Shown here piece after piece: positions 46,432 through 57,440 of a stretch of DNA of 64,000 nucleotides. The stretch's first letter is position 1. Each line of letters opens with the position of its first letter. The stretch covers positions 93,913,152-93,977,151 of the forward strand of contig CM065299.1 of assembly GCA_032871835.1 (NCBI GenBank), read 5' to 3'. The notes under the pieces are model-generated. The model worked only from the letters and a program-made list of their open reading frames with translations. It ran no database searches and was not told where the DNA came from. Both the position numbers and the translations under genes were made by a program. This DNA comes from Dipteronia dyeriana. Taxonomy: Eukaryota > Streptophyta > Magnoliopsida > Sapindales > Sapindaceae.

Positions 46432-46663
46432 AAGTTTTCCTTGGCATTCGTACATATATGATGTCACAATGTTTTGGCTCTAGAATGCAGCCGGTAAACA
46501 CCTGAATAGGTTGAGAGGTGATAGCCAGAAGAAAGAAGATAATGAAGATAATAAAGATAAGAAAGAGGAAAGAAAAAGAAGAAGAAAAAGAAGAAGAAGA
46601 AGAGAAATGAAGAGAATAAGAGGAATATGAAGAAGACAAAGAAGGAAGATTAGGAGAAGAAGG
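46432..46663 (+). pseudogene. Ulp1-class transposon gene, exon continuation with GAA-rich acidic/basic tract
   Basis: It continues from the DUF1985 segment (FPWHSYIYDVTMFWL, then a stop) into a GAA/AAG-rich stretch coding Lys/Arg/Glu repeats. The solo copia LTR is inserted at 46664 in this purine repeat, and the repeat continues after it at 48849. Confidence 0.55.
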
Positions 46664-47291
46664 TGTTGGAACCCCGTTCACCGGTCACGAAGCGGAAGTA
46701 AGGTTTTAAAATTTTTATACAGATCATATCTGTATCTGGGACCAATGAACTTTGGATCGTAAGTATTTTTCAGAAGTAATACATATAATATGTAAACGCA
46801 TGAAATTGTAATCAATAAAATCAGAAGAAGAAAATCTTACAAACGTTTGGAAGCTCCTTCACTTTATGATATGCTCTTGTATGAACCAATCTTACCAACG
46901 TTTGGAGACTCCTTCACTTTACGATGTGCTCCTGTCTGAACCACTCGATCTTCCTCGCTATCTCCCGGGACTGGTAACTGCGTGTGGGCGTGTCACGGTC
47001 TTAGAAACTTGAATGGAGGATGTAGAGAAATACTTGAAGAAACTCTTTCTTCTCAATTTGTTGTATTGATTTCATGCACACATGAATAGTATCTCATACA
47101 AAAAATATATATTGTTTATTTTATTTTATTTTATTTTCGTGTGTATCAGGTATACCACAAAAAAAAAAAACTTTTTCTTCAAAATAATCAAAAACACGCC
47201 TGCCTCACTATTCTATATTCACGCATTGCTTGGTTGATAACAGATCAAGCCTTTTTTTTAATAAAAATATACATCTCATTCTCATCATGCG

Positions 47292-47326
<35 letters not shown>

Positions 47327-48843
47327 TTTTTTTTTTGCTTACGCAAACCCTTGCGTTATAGATATATACATCTATTAATAATATATGTATCAAGTATTTG
47401 CATCCTATGTAAATTCTTTTTTTGACTAATGTTTCATGTGTACATACTAATTTGCATTCAATGCAATTTCTTTTGTTATTAATTGATATATATCTTTTAA
47501 TTATCCTTTTCAAATATATCTAATATATTAAAAGTGATAATAAGTATTTTAAATTTAAACTTAAATTCAAATACTTAGAAAATGATTTAGTAAAAATAAA
47601 ATAATCCTATTATTTTATATTCACCTAAATCCATATATCAATTAACACCCTCCAATTAATAGTTAATTGATAATATAATTAAATAATCTAATTATTTAAT
47701 TAATTTAACTATTAACATTCATTAATTAAATAATCTTATTATTCAATTAATTCCCGAATAAATACGTGTCACTTTCGTAACACAATTAATTTGACAATCC
47801 AATTAATTAACTGTGACCCTTGTTACCTAAATCGATTGGGCTATCAAGGGGACCTAATGGACCCACAGTATTTTGAGCTCCAATAATCCACAGAATCATT
47901 AACTAAACTCTTTAATTAATATTCCTTGATTATTAACTTCGGTGTTATTCCACTAAAAACCCGAAGCTGCACTCTCTCAACTGCAGACGCTTTTACACAG
48001 ACCGATACAACTCGGTGTCCATCGATATAGCTATTACACATGGTGTGATCCTCCACAGTAGTTCATAATTAGAGATGGATCATAATGTCCGTTATACCCC
48101 CTTAATTACATATATCCTTTTTGAGTACCGTTGATTCTATAATGAACAATAAATCCTATTTCCTCACGAAATTAGAAGAGCACTCATATTGTCTAAGCCC
48201 CGAATCAACCCTTAAGGGAACTACCATCTACTTCTCACAAGAAAGAGTGGATTCCACTATTGTGTACAAACCTTCCCAACCACAAGCCAAACCGCAATCC
48301 TAACATACGAAGCATATTGATCTGGAACAGCATCTGACCTCACCAATGGTATATTAAAGACCACGATCTAACCTGAAGGAGTCGATAAGACACTCAGGAT
48401 TAAGATCACCCACATATAGCCATCGTTAGTTGATATATATGAATCTCATTGGTAAATGGATTTTGGTGAGAGGTTCATATAGATCATGACACAGTCCTAT
48501 ATGATCACATCATACAAGGTGCCTTCATTCCCATATCTTATATGAATGATTCAGGATAGAATCATCGTACATTACAGAATGGACCACAACTATAGATTAA
48601 CCACAAATAAAGTACCCAACTTTATTTGCTATCTATGGACTCTTTAGATTGCACGTCTCATACTGTATCCATCCATATATGACACTCATATACACAGTTT
48701 GAGATTACATCCGACAATTTTGGATGTTAAATATATACACAAGTTATAAAATAAATAACACAACAAGAATGAATTGAACTTTTCCTTTTATTTTTTTTAT
48801 AAATCCATTTACAAATTACATCTTTAGGGCATAAACCCCAACA
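46664..48843 (-). mobile_element. Solo copia LTR, 2,180 bp, same family as 15690-26406
   Basis: Begins TGTTGGAACCCCG, ends AACCCCAACA and has the perfect 5-bp duplication GAAGG (46659-46663 and 48844-48848). It aligns with the full LTR at 21577-23556 over its length and lies in the same orientation. It carries an extra imperfect duplication of about 60 bp near 46835-46945 (ACGTTTGGAAGCTCCTTCAC and ACGTTTGGAGACTCCTTCAC). No internal region is left, as after LTR-LTR recombination. It contains (TA)n runs near 47294-47324. Confidence 0.94.
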
Positions 48844-48848
48844 GAAGG

Positions 48849-50917
48849 AAGGGAATAAGAAGAAGAAGAAGAAGAAGAAGAAGAAAAAGAAGAAAGAGTA
48901 GAAAAAGAAAAAGAATAAAAAAACTGAAGTCGAAGATGGAGAAGATACAAAAGAAGAGACAGAAAATGAGAATTATGAGGCAGATAAGGACAATGAGCAG
49001 AAGAATGATTCGAACTATTTCACATTCAACATTTGTGGATTTCAACTAGCATTTCAAGTAATAGTTTCAAAATGCATCCGTGTGTAAATAAACCTCATTG
49101 GATTTCTATTTATATAATTATATGTTTTTTAATTGTATAGGTTTGGGTTGTTGAACGGATTACCCATTTGGAAGGTCACGTAGATAGATGGATTGGAACA
49201 GGGTTCCCAAGATTCAAGAATTGGGATTTCAATACAAGGGTTTTAAATGTTGAAAGGCAGCTTAGCACAATGGTGTGTATTTGACTTCATATGTATTTTT
49301 CTTCTAAGCATCTACACTTATATATTTATTTATACTTATTTTTTTTCATATGGGTTAACATTGTTTACTTTTGTACATGCAGACGCCTTTGTTCCCTTGA
49401 AAGGTTTACGATTATGAAAAGTCAAGTGATTACTACAAATCAATGAAGGCGGAAGACTTGTCTTCAGGAAGAAAGCAAGGAAAAAGAATAAGTTAGGGGA
49501 GTCTGCAAATGAATCTGACAAGGAGGACCATGAAGAGGCAATGGAGGAGGGAGCAACTAGTCTGATGAAGTCGAAATCTAGAAACTCAGATAAACCATCA
49601 TCTAGGAAGTGGTTATTCCATGGACACGATTGCGAAACCCCTAAGGTACAAAATTATACTTTTGAAATACAACTAGTAATTGAAATAAGTGTTATGGTAT
49701 TGATTAGTAATATACTTGAATGTTATAATCTGTTAGTTAATTTTGAGAATCTTCTAACATGTACTTAATTTGGATTTGCAGTCGAAATTATAGACATCAG
49801 CCCCGTATAATATTCTTGACCTGTATTAAGCTATTGTAGGGGTGATCAAGCAAGGTGAGGATCGAATGATATCTTTTTGTACAACAGAATTTAGAAAGAT
49901 TCAAGAAGAACTGGAGCTTGGAGATACAGGCAATGGGAAAATCAACATCTGAGAAGGAAAGGGTAAGCCAAGACAAAGTTATGGACGACATGGTAAGTTT
50001 TTTTTTTTTTTTTGAAAAAGTAAGTATGTAATCAACATGATTGAAATGTGTTATTGTTAACACATATTCTTTTGACCATAGGATACCGATGGTAGCGATA
50101 CTTTCTCACCAGTGCAAAATTTTGATGATGGGGATTATCAGTTTTAGAATACTCATAGGCATGAAAAGTCTGAGGATAAGTTTGAAAAGGAGAAGGTTGT
50201 TAGCGAGGCTAGTTTGGAAAAGGTTGTTGGCTCCTCAGTCGTGTTTGAAAAGACTGATGTTGACACGGCTGGTTTGGAAAAGGTTGAGCCACTCTTTGAG
50301 AATGTTGTTTATGAGGGTTGTTTGAAACATGTTGTTGGATCCCCTATCGTGACTGAGAAGGTTGATGGTGACACGACTGTGGAGGAAAAGGTTGAGACAT
50401 CATCAGAAAAGGTTGTTGGTGAGGCATGTGTGTTATTTCAGCCCTGCTAAGATAATATTCCAGTTCAACGGCTCATTAATGTAGATGAGTACCCTTCACT
50501 GGCTGTGAATGTGGTTCTTCCAAACCCAACACTGAGTGTTATATTTACGGATGCGCCTGACCCTAATGTGTGTTATAAGAATAATGACTAGAAAAGAGGT
50601 CGTAAGCGGTCATGGTTCATCGGTAGCCCCCATACTGATCCCATACCGAAGAAGAAAAAGAAAAGCCAAGATTCAAGTGAAAATGTAAATGATGAGTATA
50701 TTCGGTTCATGTCCTATTTGAAGAAGAAAGATCAAACTTGGTAATGGTCCATTATTCTCCTATAATTTCCTTGTATATTGTAATTAAATGTGATTTATGT
50801 TCTAAATATTTTGCTTAAATTTATCAACTGAACAGTGTCTATACTGGGCAAGCGGGGGAGATGACTCATGAAGACTTTAACGAATTGGTCAAACCTACAA
50901 AATGGTTATCCAACATG
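48849..50917 (+). pseudogene. Ulp1-class transposon gene, downstream exons
   Basis: Exons bounded by GT..AG sites: 48849-49057 (acidic, ends CGFQLAFQ), 49141-49272 (VWVVERITHLEGHVDRWIG, then FKNWDFNTRVLNVERQLS), 49383-49645, 49782 onward, 50082-50740 (Glu/Val-rich imperfect repeats EKVVG..) and 50836-50917 (VYTGQAGEMTHEDFNELVKP). The last motif normally lies just before the Ulp1 cysteine-protease domain in such transposon proteins. That domain is absent here, so the gene is truncated near 51100. Stops occur in several exons. These genes ride in Mutator- or CACTA-like elements, but the ends of the carrier were not found. Confidence 0.6.
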
Positions 50918-51110
50918 GTAAGTGATAAATTGTTCAGGTCATGTTACCAAGAGAACATTAAAGCAAAGGTATTTAAATAACTTTTTGAAATAAATGTTTT
51001 TGTAACACATAGACAGCTACCTCGATGTTCTTTGGAAGAGGCGTTCCCAAGGAAATGCTGACTACTGTCATGATATCAGGTTGGTCCCGATCACATTCTT
51101 CGTAAGTGCA

Positions 51111-51517
51111 TTTAAATTATAGTGTTATAGAGTCAAGAATGTAACTTTTGGAGCCCATGGATATATCATATGCTATACTTTAACATCTGCCAATTAACAA
51201 ACTCGAATTTAATATTATTAATTCATTAATTAATTAATATAGTCAACTTAATAATACACTAATAAAAAAAGGACATAAATATTGTATTATTAAAACACTA
51301 ATGATACATACAAGACGACTTAAGAATACAACAATAAAAAAATTAGGCCTGGGCCTGGGACTGGGACTTTACATTAATACAAATCATAATAAACTCAAAA
51401 AACAAAGCAGCACAACTGTTTTTGGAAATGATGGTCCACCCCAACTTGTGGTTATATTAACGAAAATCGGTGATTTTCTATTCTTCCTCCCTCATCTCTT
51501 TATCTTTTTTATTAGTT
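51111..51517. other. AT-rich spacer, nothing recognised
   Basis: Between the truncated transposon gene and the cyclophilin copy. It could include remnants of the 5' leader of the retrocopied mRNA close to 51500, but no clear border is seen. Confidence 0.45.
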
Positions 51518-52036
51518 ATAACGAACCCTAGAGTGTTCTTTGACCTAACCATCGGTGACCATCCTGGGGGTAGAAATATGATAGAGCTATTCGTAGACAG
51601 TACCCTGATAATAACAGAGAACTTTCGGGCTCTTTGTGCTGAAGAGAAGGGGATCAGTACGGTTTGCAAACCACTCTAGTACAAGGGATCAACCTTCCAC
51701 AACGTGGTACCCGGGTACATGGTCCATGGCGAAGACATCACTAACGGAAATGGAACCGGTGGTGAATTGATATATGGCCTTACTTTTACCGATGAGAACT
51801 TCCTAAAGAAGTACATCGGTCTCAGTATCCTGTCAATGGCTAAAACCGGGACATGAGGCAACGGGTCCTAGTTCTTTATCTGTACCAACAAGGCCGAGTG
51901 GCTCTATCGTAAGCAAGTCATCTTCGGTCAGGTGGTTGAAGGATTTGACATGTTGAAGGCTGTTGACAAGATCGGTTCCATCTCCAGCTTGACATCGAAG
52001 GTTGTAATGGTGATTGACTGCAGGGTGTTATGCTAA
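51518..52036 (+). pseudogene. Cyclophilin (peptidyl-prolyl isomerase) retropseudogene
   Basis: One uninterrupted alignment frame of 172 codons plus stop, the usual length of plant cytosolic single-domain cyclophilins. Visible are NPRVFFDLTIGDHPGGR, MIELFVDST, ENFRALCAEEKG, YKGSTFHNVVPGYM, NGNGTGGELIYG and FGQVVEGFDMLKAVDKIG. The start codon has become ATA (51518-51520). Stops lie at about 51677, 51853 and 51869, and the second hits the substrate-site part near the ..NGS.FFICT segment. The active-site arginine position (FHRVIPGFM in functional enzymes) reads Asn. Parent genes of this kind are intronless, so copying by RNA or DNA cannot be told apart here. Confidence 0.92.
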
Positions 52037-52379
52037 AATGTTGTCAGTTGTTATAGTAATGTTGCTTTGGTTGTGTTTGTTTTTATTTATTTTGATGGTT
52101 AGTTGAATTTCCTGTTGAATGCCTATAATCCATAGTGAATTGTTCTATTATGAAGTCCAGGAATTTAAGTTTTAGAGCACAGTTGTTTGCCAGAATGAAA
52201 TGAATTGAGTTGTTTTGGAGTCAAGGACAAATTTTGATTTGCACACAACTGTTTTTTCCCTTACAAATGTAAAAGCATGGAAACAAATACAGGTGGCATC
52301 ATCCACGATGCCCCTTCCAAGTGGCATAACCAATATGTTGAGTCTAGGAAAATATTAACACTAGCCCACATTGTTAAAA
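52037..52379. other. Downstream of the cyclophilin copy, possibly former 3' UTR
   Basis: T-rich sequence without ORFs right after the pseudogene stop. It is plausible as its 3' UTR but not provable from this window. No poly(A) tract marks its end. Confidence 0.4.
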
Positions 52380-52995
52380 ATTGACCTAATTAAATGGAAA
52401 ATGATTACATTAAAATGAATGATCCCATTTCAGGACCTCAAATGAAATCTTTTTTGGCTCCAAAGCCATAGACCATTATGGGACACAGCTGGATCCCACT
52501 TAGGCTACAAGGTGGACCATAATTGGATCCCACAACTCCACGAAAAAATGCAACTGGGCTATCACAAAAATTTCTGGGCTTGTAGGGTTAATATGGACTT
52601 GATCTGGGCTTCCGAGCCAGTTATTCACCCCAAATTGTTGGTCATAAGTCCCTTTTATATTTTTGGGCTTCAAAAATTATTTTAGAGCTTGAATGTCTTG
52701 TGTTAGTGCATCTAATGATGTGAGTCTCTTCATTTTCATTCCGATCGAGATGGTCCAAAGTGGAAGGGACATAGGTGGGCAACATATAACAGTTGGTTAG
52801 GGCCATCAGACGGTTTTAAAAAAATCCATCGACCAACGCTAGTGCATTTGGTTAGTATCACTACGAAAGTACTATAGTAGTTCATCACATTTGCACTACT
52901 AATGTACATTACTACATAATGTATGAGAAGGGTTCCCATACTCGATTGCGCTTTTTTGATTTCGAAGTTTCAGTTTGTTGCCACATGTTATGCAA
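52380..52995 (+). repeat. Unnamed 0.7-kb repeat, copy 1 (forward)
   Basis: Shares with the copy at 54587 the order: TGGATCCCA.. segment, GGGCTTCCGAGCCA / CATCCGAGCCA, GAATGTCTTGTGTTAGTGCA, TCCGATCGAGATGGTCCAAA, ATCAGACGGTT / ATCGGACGGTT, TTGGTTAGTATCA, and the tail CAGTTTGTTGCCA. Non-coding. Superfamily unknown. Confidence 0.75.
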
Positions 52996-53004
52996 CACAT
53001 GTCA

Positions 53005-53230
53005 GTCCAGTCGGGAAACTTTTAAACATTTCCTAGAAAATATAATTAAATGGAAAATGACTACATATAAGCCCTTTATAGTATTTCAGGGCTTCAAATC
53101 AAATCTCATGGCCTCAAAAGAAATGTATTTGGGGTCCATAAGTATATACTTTTGTGGACCACAGCTGGATCCCACTCACGCATGAAAGTGGACCACAACT
53201 GGATCCCACAACTCCACCAAATGGTTTTTA
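53005..53230 (+). repeat. Unnamed 0.7-kb repeat, copy 2 (forward, truncated)
   Basis: Directly follows copy 1 head-to-tail. It covers only the first third of the unit (AATTAAATGGAAAA, AGCCC.TTATAG, AGCTGGATCCCACT, CTGGATCCCACAACTCCACC) and stops near 53230. Confidence 0.65.
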
Positions 53231-53785
53231 GGTTACACATACGGTCATCTTCACAAAGTCTATTTTCTTCCCATCATCCATACACTTAGCTTAAATCTCA
53301 TGAACATGTTAAAGGTTTTAAGGGTGAAAGCCATTCTATTGATAAATCTAGTGCAAGAGAAAATAAGGTTATTAAAACTGAACCCACACAAATGAAAAGC
53401 TTTATGTTGTTGAAATGCCTTATTGTCTTTGTTATCGAAGTGACAATTGACAAATATCTATGACAGGTTGTTTTGAATGGGGGTTTGTTTATACTAGCGC
53501 ATTTAGAGGGGTTTGTTTATGTTTATGTTTATTTATGTGTATAAAATACTTATGTCTTTGTTCACAGGACCCTTCGTTGCCTTTTCTTATGAATGAACCC
53601 TAGTTTTTGGTATATCTCTATTGCAACAAAACTGCCACATGAAGTTTCAGAAATTAAAATAGAAATTCGTAATTCATATAAAAAAATGTGGTATAAGATC
53701 ATAAGCATTACAATATAATTGTGGACTAAATCAAAGAAACAAAACAGAAAACATCAAACTGTGATCAAAAGGCCCTGACATTTGT
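53231..53785. other. Spacer, nothing recognised
   Basis: AT-rich sequence with no credible ORF. It lies on the 3' side of the minus-strand ORF at 53786-54100 and could contain its 3' UTR. Confidence 0.45.
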
Positions 53786-54100
53786 CTAGTGAGACGGTGG
53801 AATATTGAAGTCCAATAACTTCTTCTCCAATTTTTCCACAAGAGTGTATTGTCCATTGAGTTCATTGTCTCTTGTCTCCACTTGAACAGGTAAATTGATT
53901 ATTTGTGCTTCTAGGTTCTCAACTTTTCTCAGCAGCACTTTATTATCAACAGTCACACAGCCAATATTTGCACACTCTTCACTGATGATGTTCTTTGCAT
54001 TTGCAATCCGTTCCCTCAAATATTGGAAGATAGATTCTGGCCTGTGTGTTTCATCAGGTCGGTTGACAACTGTTTTCCCTTTATTGTTGTTTCCCACCAT
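53786..54100 (-). CDS. Hypothetical 104-aa coiled-coil protein
   Basis: Minus-strand ORF; I take ATG at 54100 (MVGNNNKGKTVVNRPDET) rather than the upstream 54133, because it sits in a better translation context (AATGGTGG) and gives a hydrophilic start. The second half (about residues 45-98: VLLRKVENLEAQIINL, then TLVEKLEKKLLDF) has heptad-like hydrophobic spacing, suggesting a coiled coil. A TATA box (TATAAATA on the minus strand, 54162-54169) lies 62 bp upstream of the start, a normal distance for a plant promoter. No family recognised. It lies between copies of the unnamed repeat and could be a small lineage-specific gene or part of an element. Confidence 0.45.
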   Translation of the reverse strand: MVGNNNKGKTVVNRPDETHRPESIFQYLRERIANAKNIISEECANIGCVTVDNKVLLRKVENLEAQIINLPVQVETRDNELNGQYTLVEKLEKKLLDFNIPPSH

Positions 54101-54161
54101 TGTACGATAAAAAACTAGAAACCAACAATACAATTGAAGAACATAATGGCCTACAAGGGAT

Positions 54162-54169
54162 GTATTTAT
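54162..54169 (-). promoter_or_regulatory. Candidate TATA box of the 104-aa ORF
   Basis: TATAAATA on the minus strand in a CAATATAAATAC context, upstream of the ORF start at 54100. It is one of few TATA motifs here placed correctly before an open frame, but AT-rich DNA makes chance matches common. Confidence 0.35.
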
Positions 54170-54586
54170 ATTGTATGAACAAATGCGACAACTTTAAATG
54201 AAAAGTCATAATGGTATTTGTAAAGGTCTTGTTCTATTGAAAGGTCATCTGGGATTGTGAAAGCCTTTTCATCACCTCACCTCCCAATACATGCATGCAT
54301 TGTTCATAATGAAAAGACACCATTAATGTAAACACTCCCTACTACCTCCCCTATATCTCTACTTATACCAGTACGACTATTGAATTGAACAAAATATTGA
54401 AATTAAAACGGTTAATTAAAATACATCAAATAAATATTCATTACTGCTATTTCAGTCATACAGTGTAGTAACCTGAAAATAACAAACATGGTTTAACAAA
54501 TTAATTTTCTTACTGGGCTTGACATACAAATGTCAAGGCTTATGGAAGTAATTAATAAATTCAAACCCAGTTTGTTAAAATATGTT
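54170..54586. other. Spacer ending in the tail of another 0.7-kb repeat unit
   Basis: Mostly unassigned. 54557-54582 (CCCAGTTTGTTAAAATATGTTG) matches the tail of the unnamed repeat unit, showing that an earlier forward unit once stood before the one at 54587. Confidence 0.5.
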
Positions 54587-55271
54587 GTCTAACAAATGCC
54601 TAAAAGTTTTGGGGAATTTTAAAAATAGCCAAAAATAAAATTAAATAGAAAAATAATAAATCTAAGCCCTGTAAAGTGTTTCTGAGCTTCAAAACCGATT
54701 ATAAGGCTTCATCGAAAATGATTTTGGGCTTGAAAAATGATGTCAGTTTCCTCCATTGTTGGACACAACTAAATCCTACTAACGTTGTAGTGTGGACCAC
54801 AGTCGGATTCACAAATCCACCATAGAATGAAAGTGGGTTGACACTTAATGTGATGGGCCTATAGGCTTTTTATGGGCTTCATCTTGCCATCCGAGCCAAC
54901 TATTAAACCCTGATGAAGGCAAACACTCATTTTCATATTTTCAAGCTTCATATATGTTTCCAGGGATTGAATGTCTTGTGTTAGTGCATCTAATGATGTG
55001 GGTCCTTTCATTTTCATTCCGATCGAGATGGTCCAAAGTGGAAGGAACGAAGGTGGGCAACTTATTATAGTTACTCGGGACCATCGGACGGTTAAAAAAA
55101 ATCCTTTGACCAACTCCATTATATTTGGTTAGTATCAATTCGAAAGTAGTATAATGGTCAATGACGTTGGTATTGGTAATGTAGATTACTACATTTTGTA
55201 TGACTAAGGCTTCCCATACGCGATTGGGTTTGTTTTGGTTTCAAAGTTACTGTTTGTTGCCAAATGTTGTC
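54587..55271 (+). repeat. Unnamed 0.7-kb repeat, full forward unit
   Basis: Best-preserved unit: begins TAACAAATGCCTAAAAG and ends TGTTTGTTGCCAAATGTTGTC. It is the inverted partner of 55506-56146. Frames on either strand are short and decayed; I see no transposase or other protein. Confidence 0.8.
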
Positions 55272-55505
55272 TTTGGTAGATTTGTGGGATCCGGCTGTGG
55301 TCCACACTATAGTGTTGGTGGGATCCAGCTGTGTCCCACAATGAAGATAACTGACATTGTTTTTCAAGCCTAAAATCATTTTAGATGAGGCACTGTAATC
55401 GGTTTTGAAGCCCAGAAACACTTTACATGGCTTAGATTTATTATTTTTCCATTTAATTTTATTTTCTGGCGATTTTTAAAATTTCTAAAACTTTTAGGCA
55501 TTTGT
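55272..55505 (-). repeat. Unnamed 0.7-kb repeat, partial reverse unit
   Basis: Reverse-orientation copy of the first third of the unit (GATTTGTGGGATCCGGCTGT to GGCATTTGTTAGACAAC). It sits at the turning point between forward unit 54587-55271 and reverse unit 55506-56146. Confidence 0.78.
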
Positions 55506-56146
55506 TAGACAACATTTGGCAACAAACTGCAACTTCGAAACCAAAAGAAATCCAAGCGTGTATTGAAAGCCTTAATTATACAAATTGTGGTAATCTACAT
55601 TAGTAGTACAAATGTCATCGACCACTATATTACTTTATTGATATTAACCAAATGTAATGGAGCTTGTCAACGGATATTTTTTAACCGTCCAATGGTCCCG
55701 AGCAACTATAATAAGTTGCCTACCCTTTTCCCTTCCACTTTGGACCCTCTCGATTGGAATGAAAATGAAAGGACCCACATCATTAGATGCACTAACACAA
55801 GACATCCAAGTCTTGGAAACATATATGAAGCCCAGAAATATGAAGGGAGTTTTGGCCTTCATCTGGATTTAATAGCTAGATCGGAAGGCGGGATGAAGCC
55901 CATATTAAGCATACAGGCCAATCACATTAAGTGCCAGCCCACTTTCATTCTTTAGTGGATTTGTGGGATCCGGCTATGGTCCACACAACAATGTTAGTGG
56001 GATCCAGCTGTATCCCACCATGGAGGAAACTGACATCGTTTTTCAAGCCCATATTTTTGGGATTAGATTTATTATTTTTCCATTTAAATTTATTTTTTGG
56101 TGATTTTTAAAATTCCCCAAAAATTTTGGGCATTTGCCACTAACTC
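55506..56146 (-). repeat. Unnamed 0.7-kb repeat, full reverse unit
   Basis: Reverse copy of 54587-55271. Shared blocks include CTATAATAAGTTGCC, TTTGGACC.TCTCGA, CATCATTAGATGCACTAACA and the end TTTTAAAATTCCCCAAAA. Its end truncates the Athila RT frame at about 56146. Confidence 0.8.
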
Positions 56147-56470
56147 CTTTTTCTCATTCTCTATTATTGTAATCCCCGACTTCTTCACTACCACATGAAT
56201 TGGAATGATCAACGACTATTTGACACCGAATATTCGATCCCTACATTCAATAACTTTAATATCTCATTCTTGACAACCTCCTGCATAATGGGATTAAGCC
56301 TCCTCTGTGCTTCCCTAGATGGCTTAGTGTCCTCCTCTAACACAATTCTGTGCATACAGATGGTAGGGGCTAATCCCCTTTATATCCCCTTTATATCCTC
56401 TATGGTCCATCTACCATTTGATCCAGACTTGCAAAAATGATCATTATCCTTATCAAGATAAACATAATTC
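56147..56470 (-). pseudogene. pol: Athila RT N-terminal fragment
   Basis: The minus strand reads, with shifts, WTIEDIKGISPSICMHR-like segments and EAQRRLNPIMQEVVKNEI, then KKSGITIIENEKKEL. This is the start of the reverse transcriptase of Athila-type Ty3/gypsy elements, following the protease on the same strand. It is cut by the unnamed repeat at about 56146. Confidence 0.75.
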
Positions 56471-56487
56471 AGCTCAGATGGAAGTGG

Positions 56488-57440
56488 TTAAGCTCTAACT
56501 CCGGAGCTTTTCTCTCCTTGTGTACCCATTTCCTTTTCTTTCAAATATTCCAAATTAGCTCTCAAGTCTTCTATGTCTTGCTCTGAACCTTCATCATTGT
56601 CTTCTAAGCTCATGTCTTCCTCAATGTCCAATCCTTCTAACTTTTCTTCAACTGCTTCTTCTAACTCATCTTTTAATGCATTCACTTTGTTGAAATCATC
56701 TGATCCCACCAGATAGTTCATACAATCGAAGATGTTAAATTCCATTTTTTCTTCCAGAACCTTCATAGTGAGCTTTCCCATAACGCGTGCTGTAGCCATA
56801 AACTGTCTCCCCAATAGAAGCTTCACATCCTTTTCATTTCTACCTTTCTCCATGTCAATCACTACAAAATTGGTCAGTATTATCAATTTATCCACTTGAA
56901 TCAAAACATCCTCCATTATTCCATTCGGACTCCTCGAAGATGAATCGGCTAAGACTAGTGACATGGTGGTAGGCTTGAGGTCCGTGAGACCTAACTTCTG
57001 ATAAATGAAGAATGGCATGAGGTTAATACTTGCTCCCGAATCTAGCATAGCTCTTTCATGGTTAGCTTCTCATATGATGATGTCAATGATCCAACTCTCA
57101 GGGTCTTTCATTTTCTATGGTAAAGTCTTCTGAATTACCACACTAACATTCTCGTTCAACCATTCCTACTCCTTTTGGCTTAAACATCTCTTTGTCCTTG
57201 CTTAGTTCCTTGAAGAACATCCCGTATGCAGGCATCTTCTGAATAGCGTCCAACATAGGCAAATTCACATTCACCTTGGAAAGTATGTCATAGATTTCTT
57301 GGAAGGATTTCTCCATTTTGGAATTCTTCATTATTCTAGGAAATAGTATAGGTGGGATGTAAGGGTTAGGTGCTTTGTGAAGCAGTGGCCTCGGCTCCGG
57401 CTGAGTCACCTCATTCTTATCCTCTTCCTCCCCCTAGTTC
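56488..57440 (-). pseudogene. Athila gag end and aspartic protease, left arm copy
   Basis: 57409-57143 encodes the gag C-terminal segment (FQEIYDILSKVNVNLPMLDA, then MPAYGMFFKEL), typical of Athila gag. 57048-56488 encodes the retroviral-type protease with MLDSGASINLMPF (active-site Asp-Ser-Gly) and LLLGRQFMATAR. An acidic linker (EDMSLEDNDEGSEQDIEDL) follows. A stop and shift between the two pieces break the frame. 56543-57582 is the left arm of a perfect inverted repeat with 59669-60708. Confidence 0.88.

Noticed and set aside
47141..47425. 94-codon ORF with Tyr-Ile repeats
   Set aside because: Falls inside the solo LTR and is caused by the (TA)n microsatellite; the same happens at 15974-16213 and 21912-22121.
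55563..55955. 130-codon ORF in the unnamed repeat
   Set aside because: The frame is not kept in the other copies of the repeat (54859-55138 reads differently), so there is no evidence of coding.
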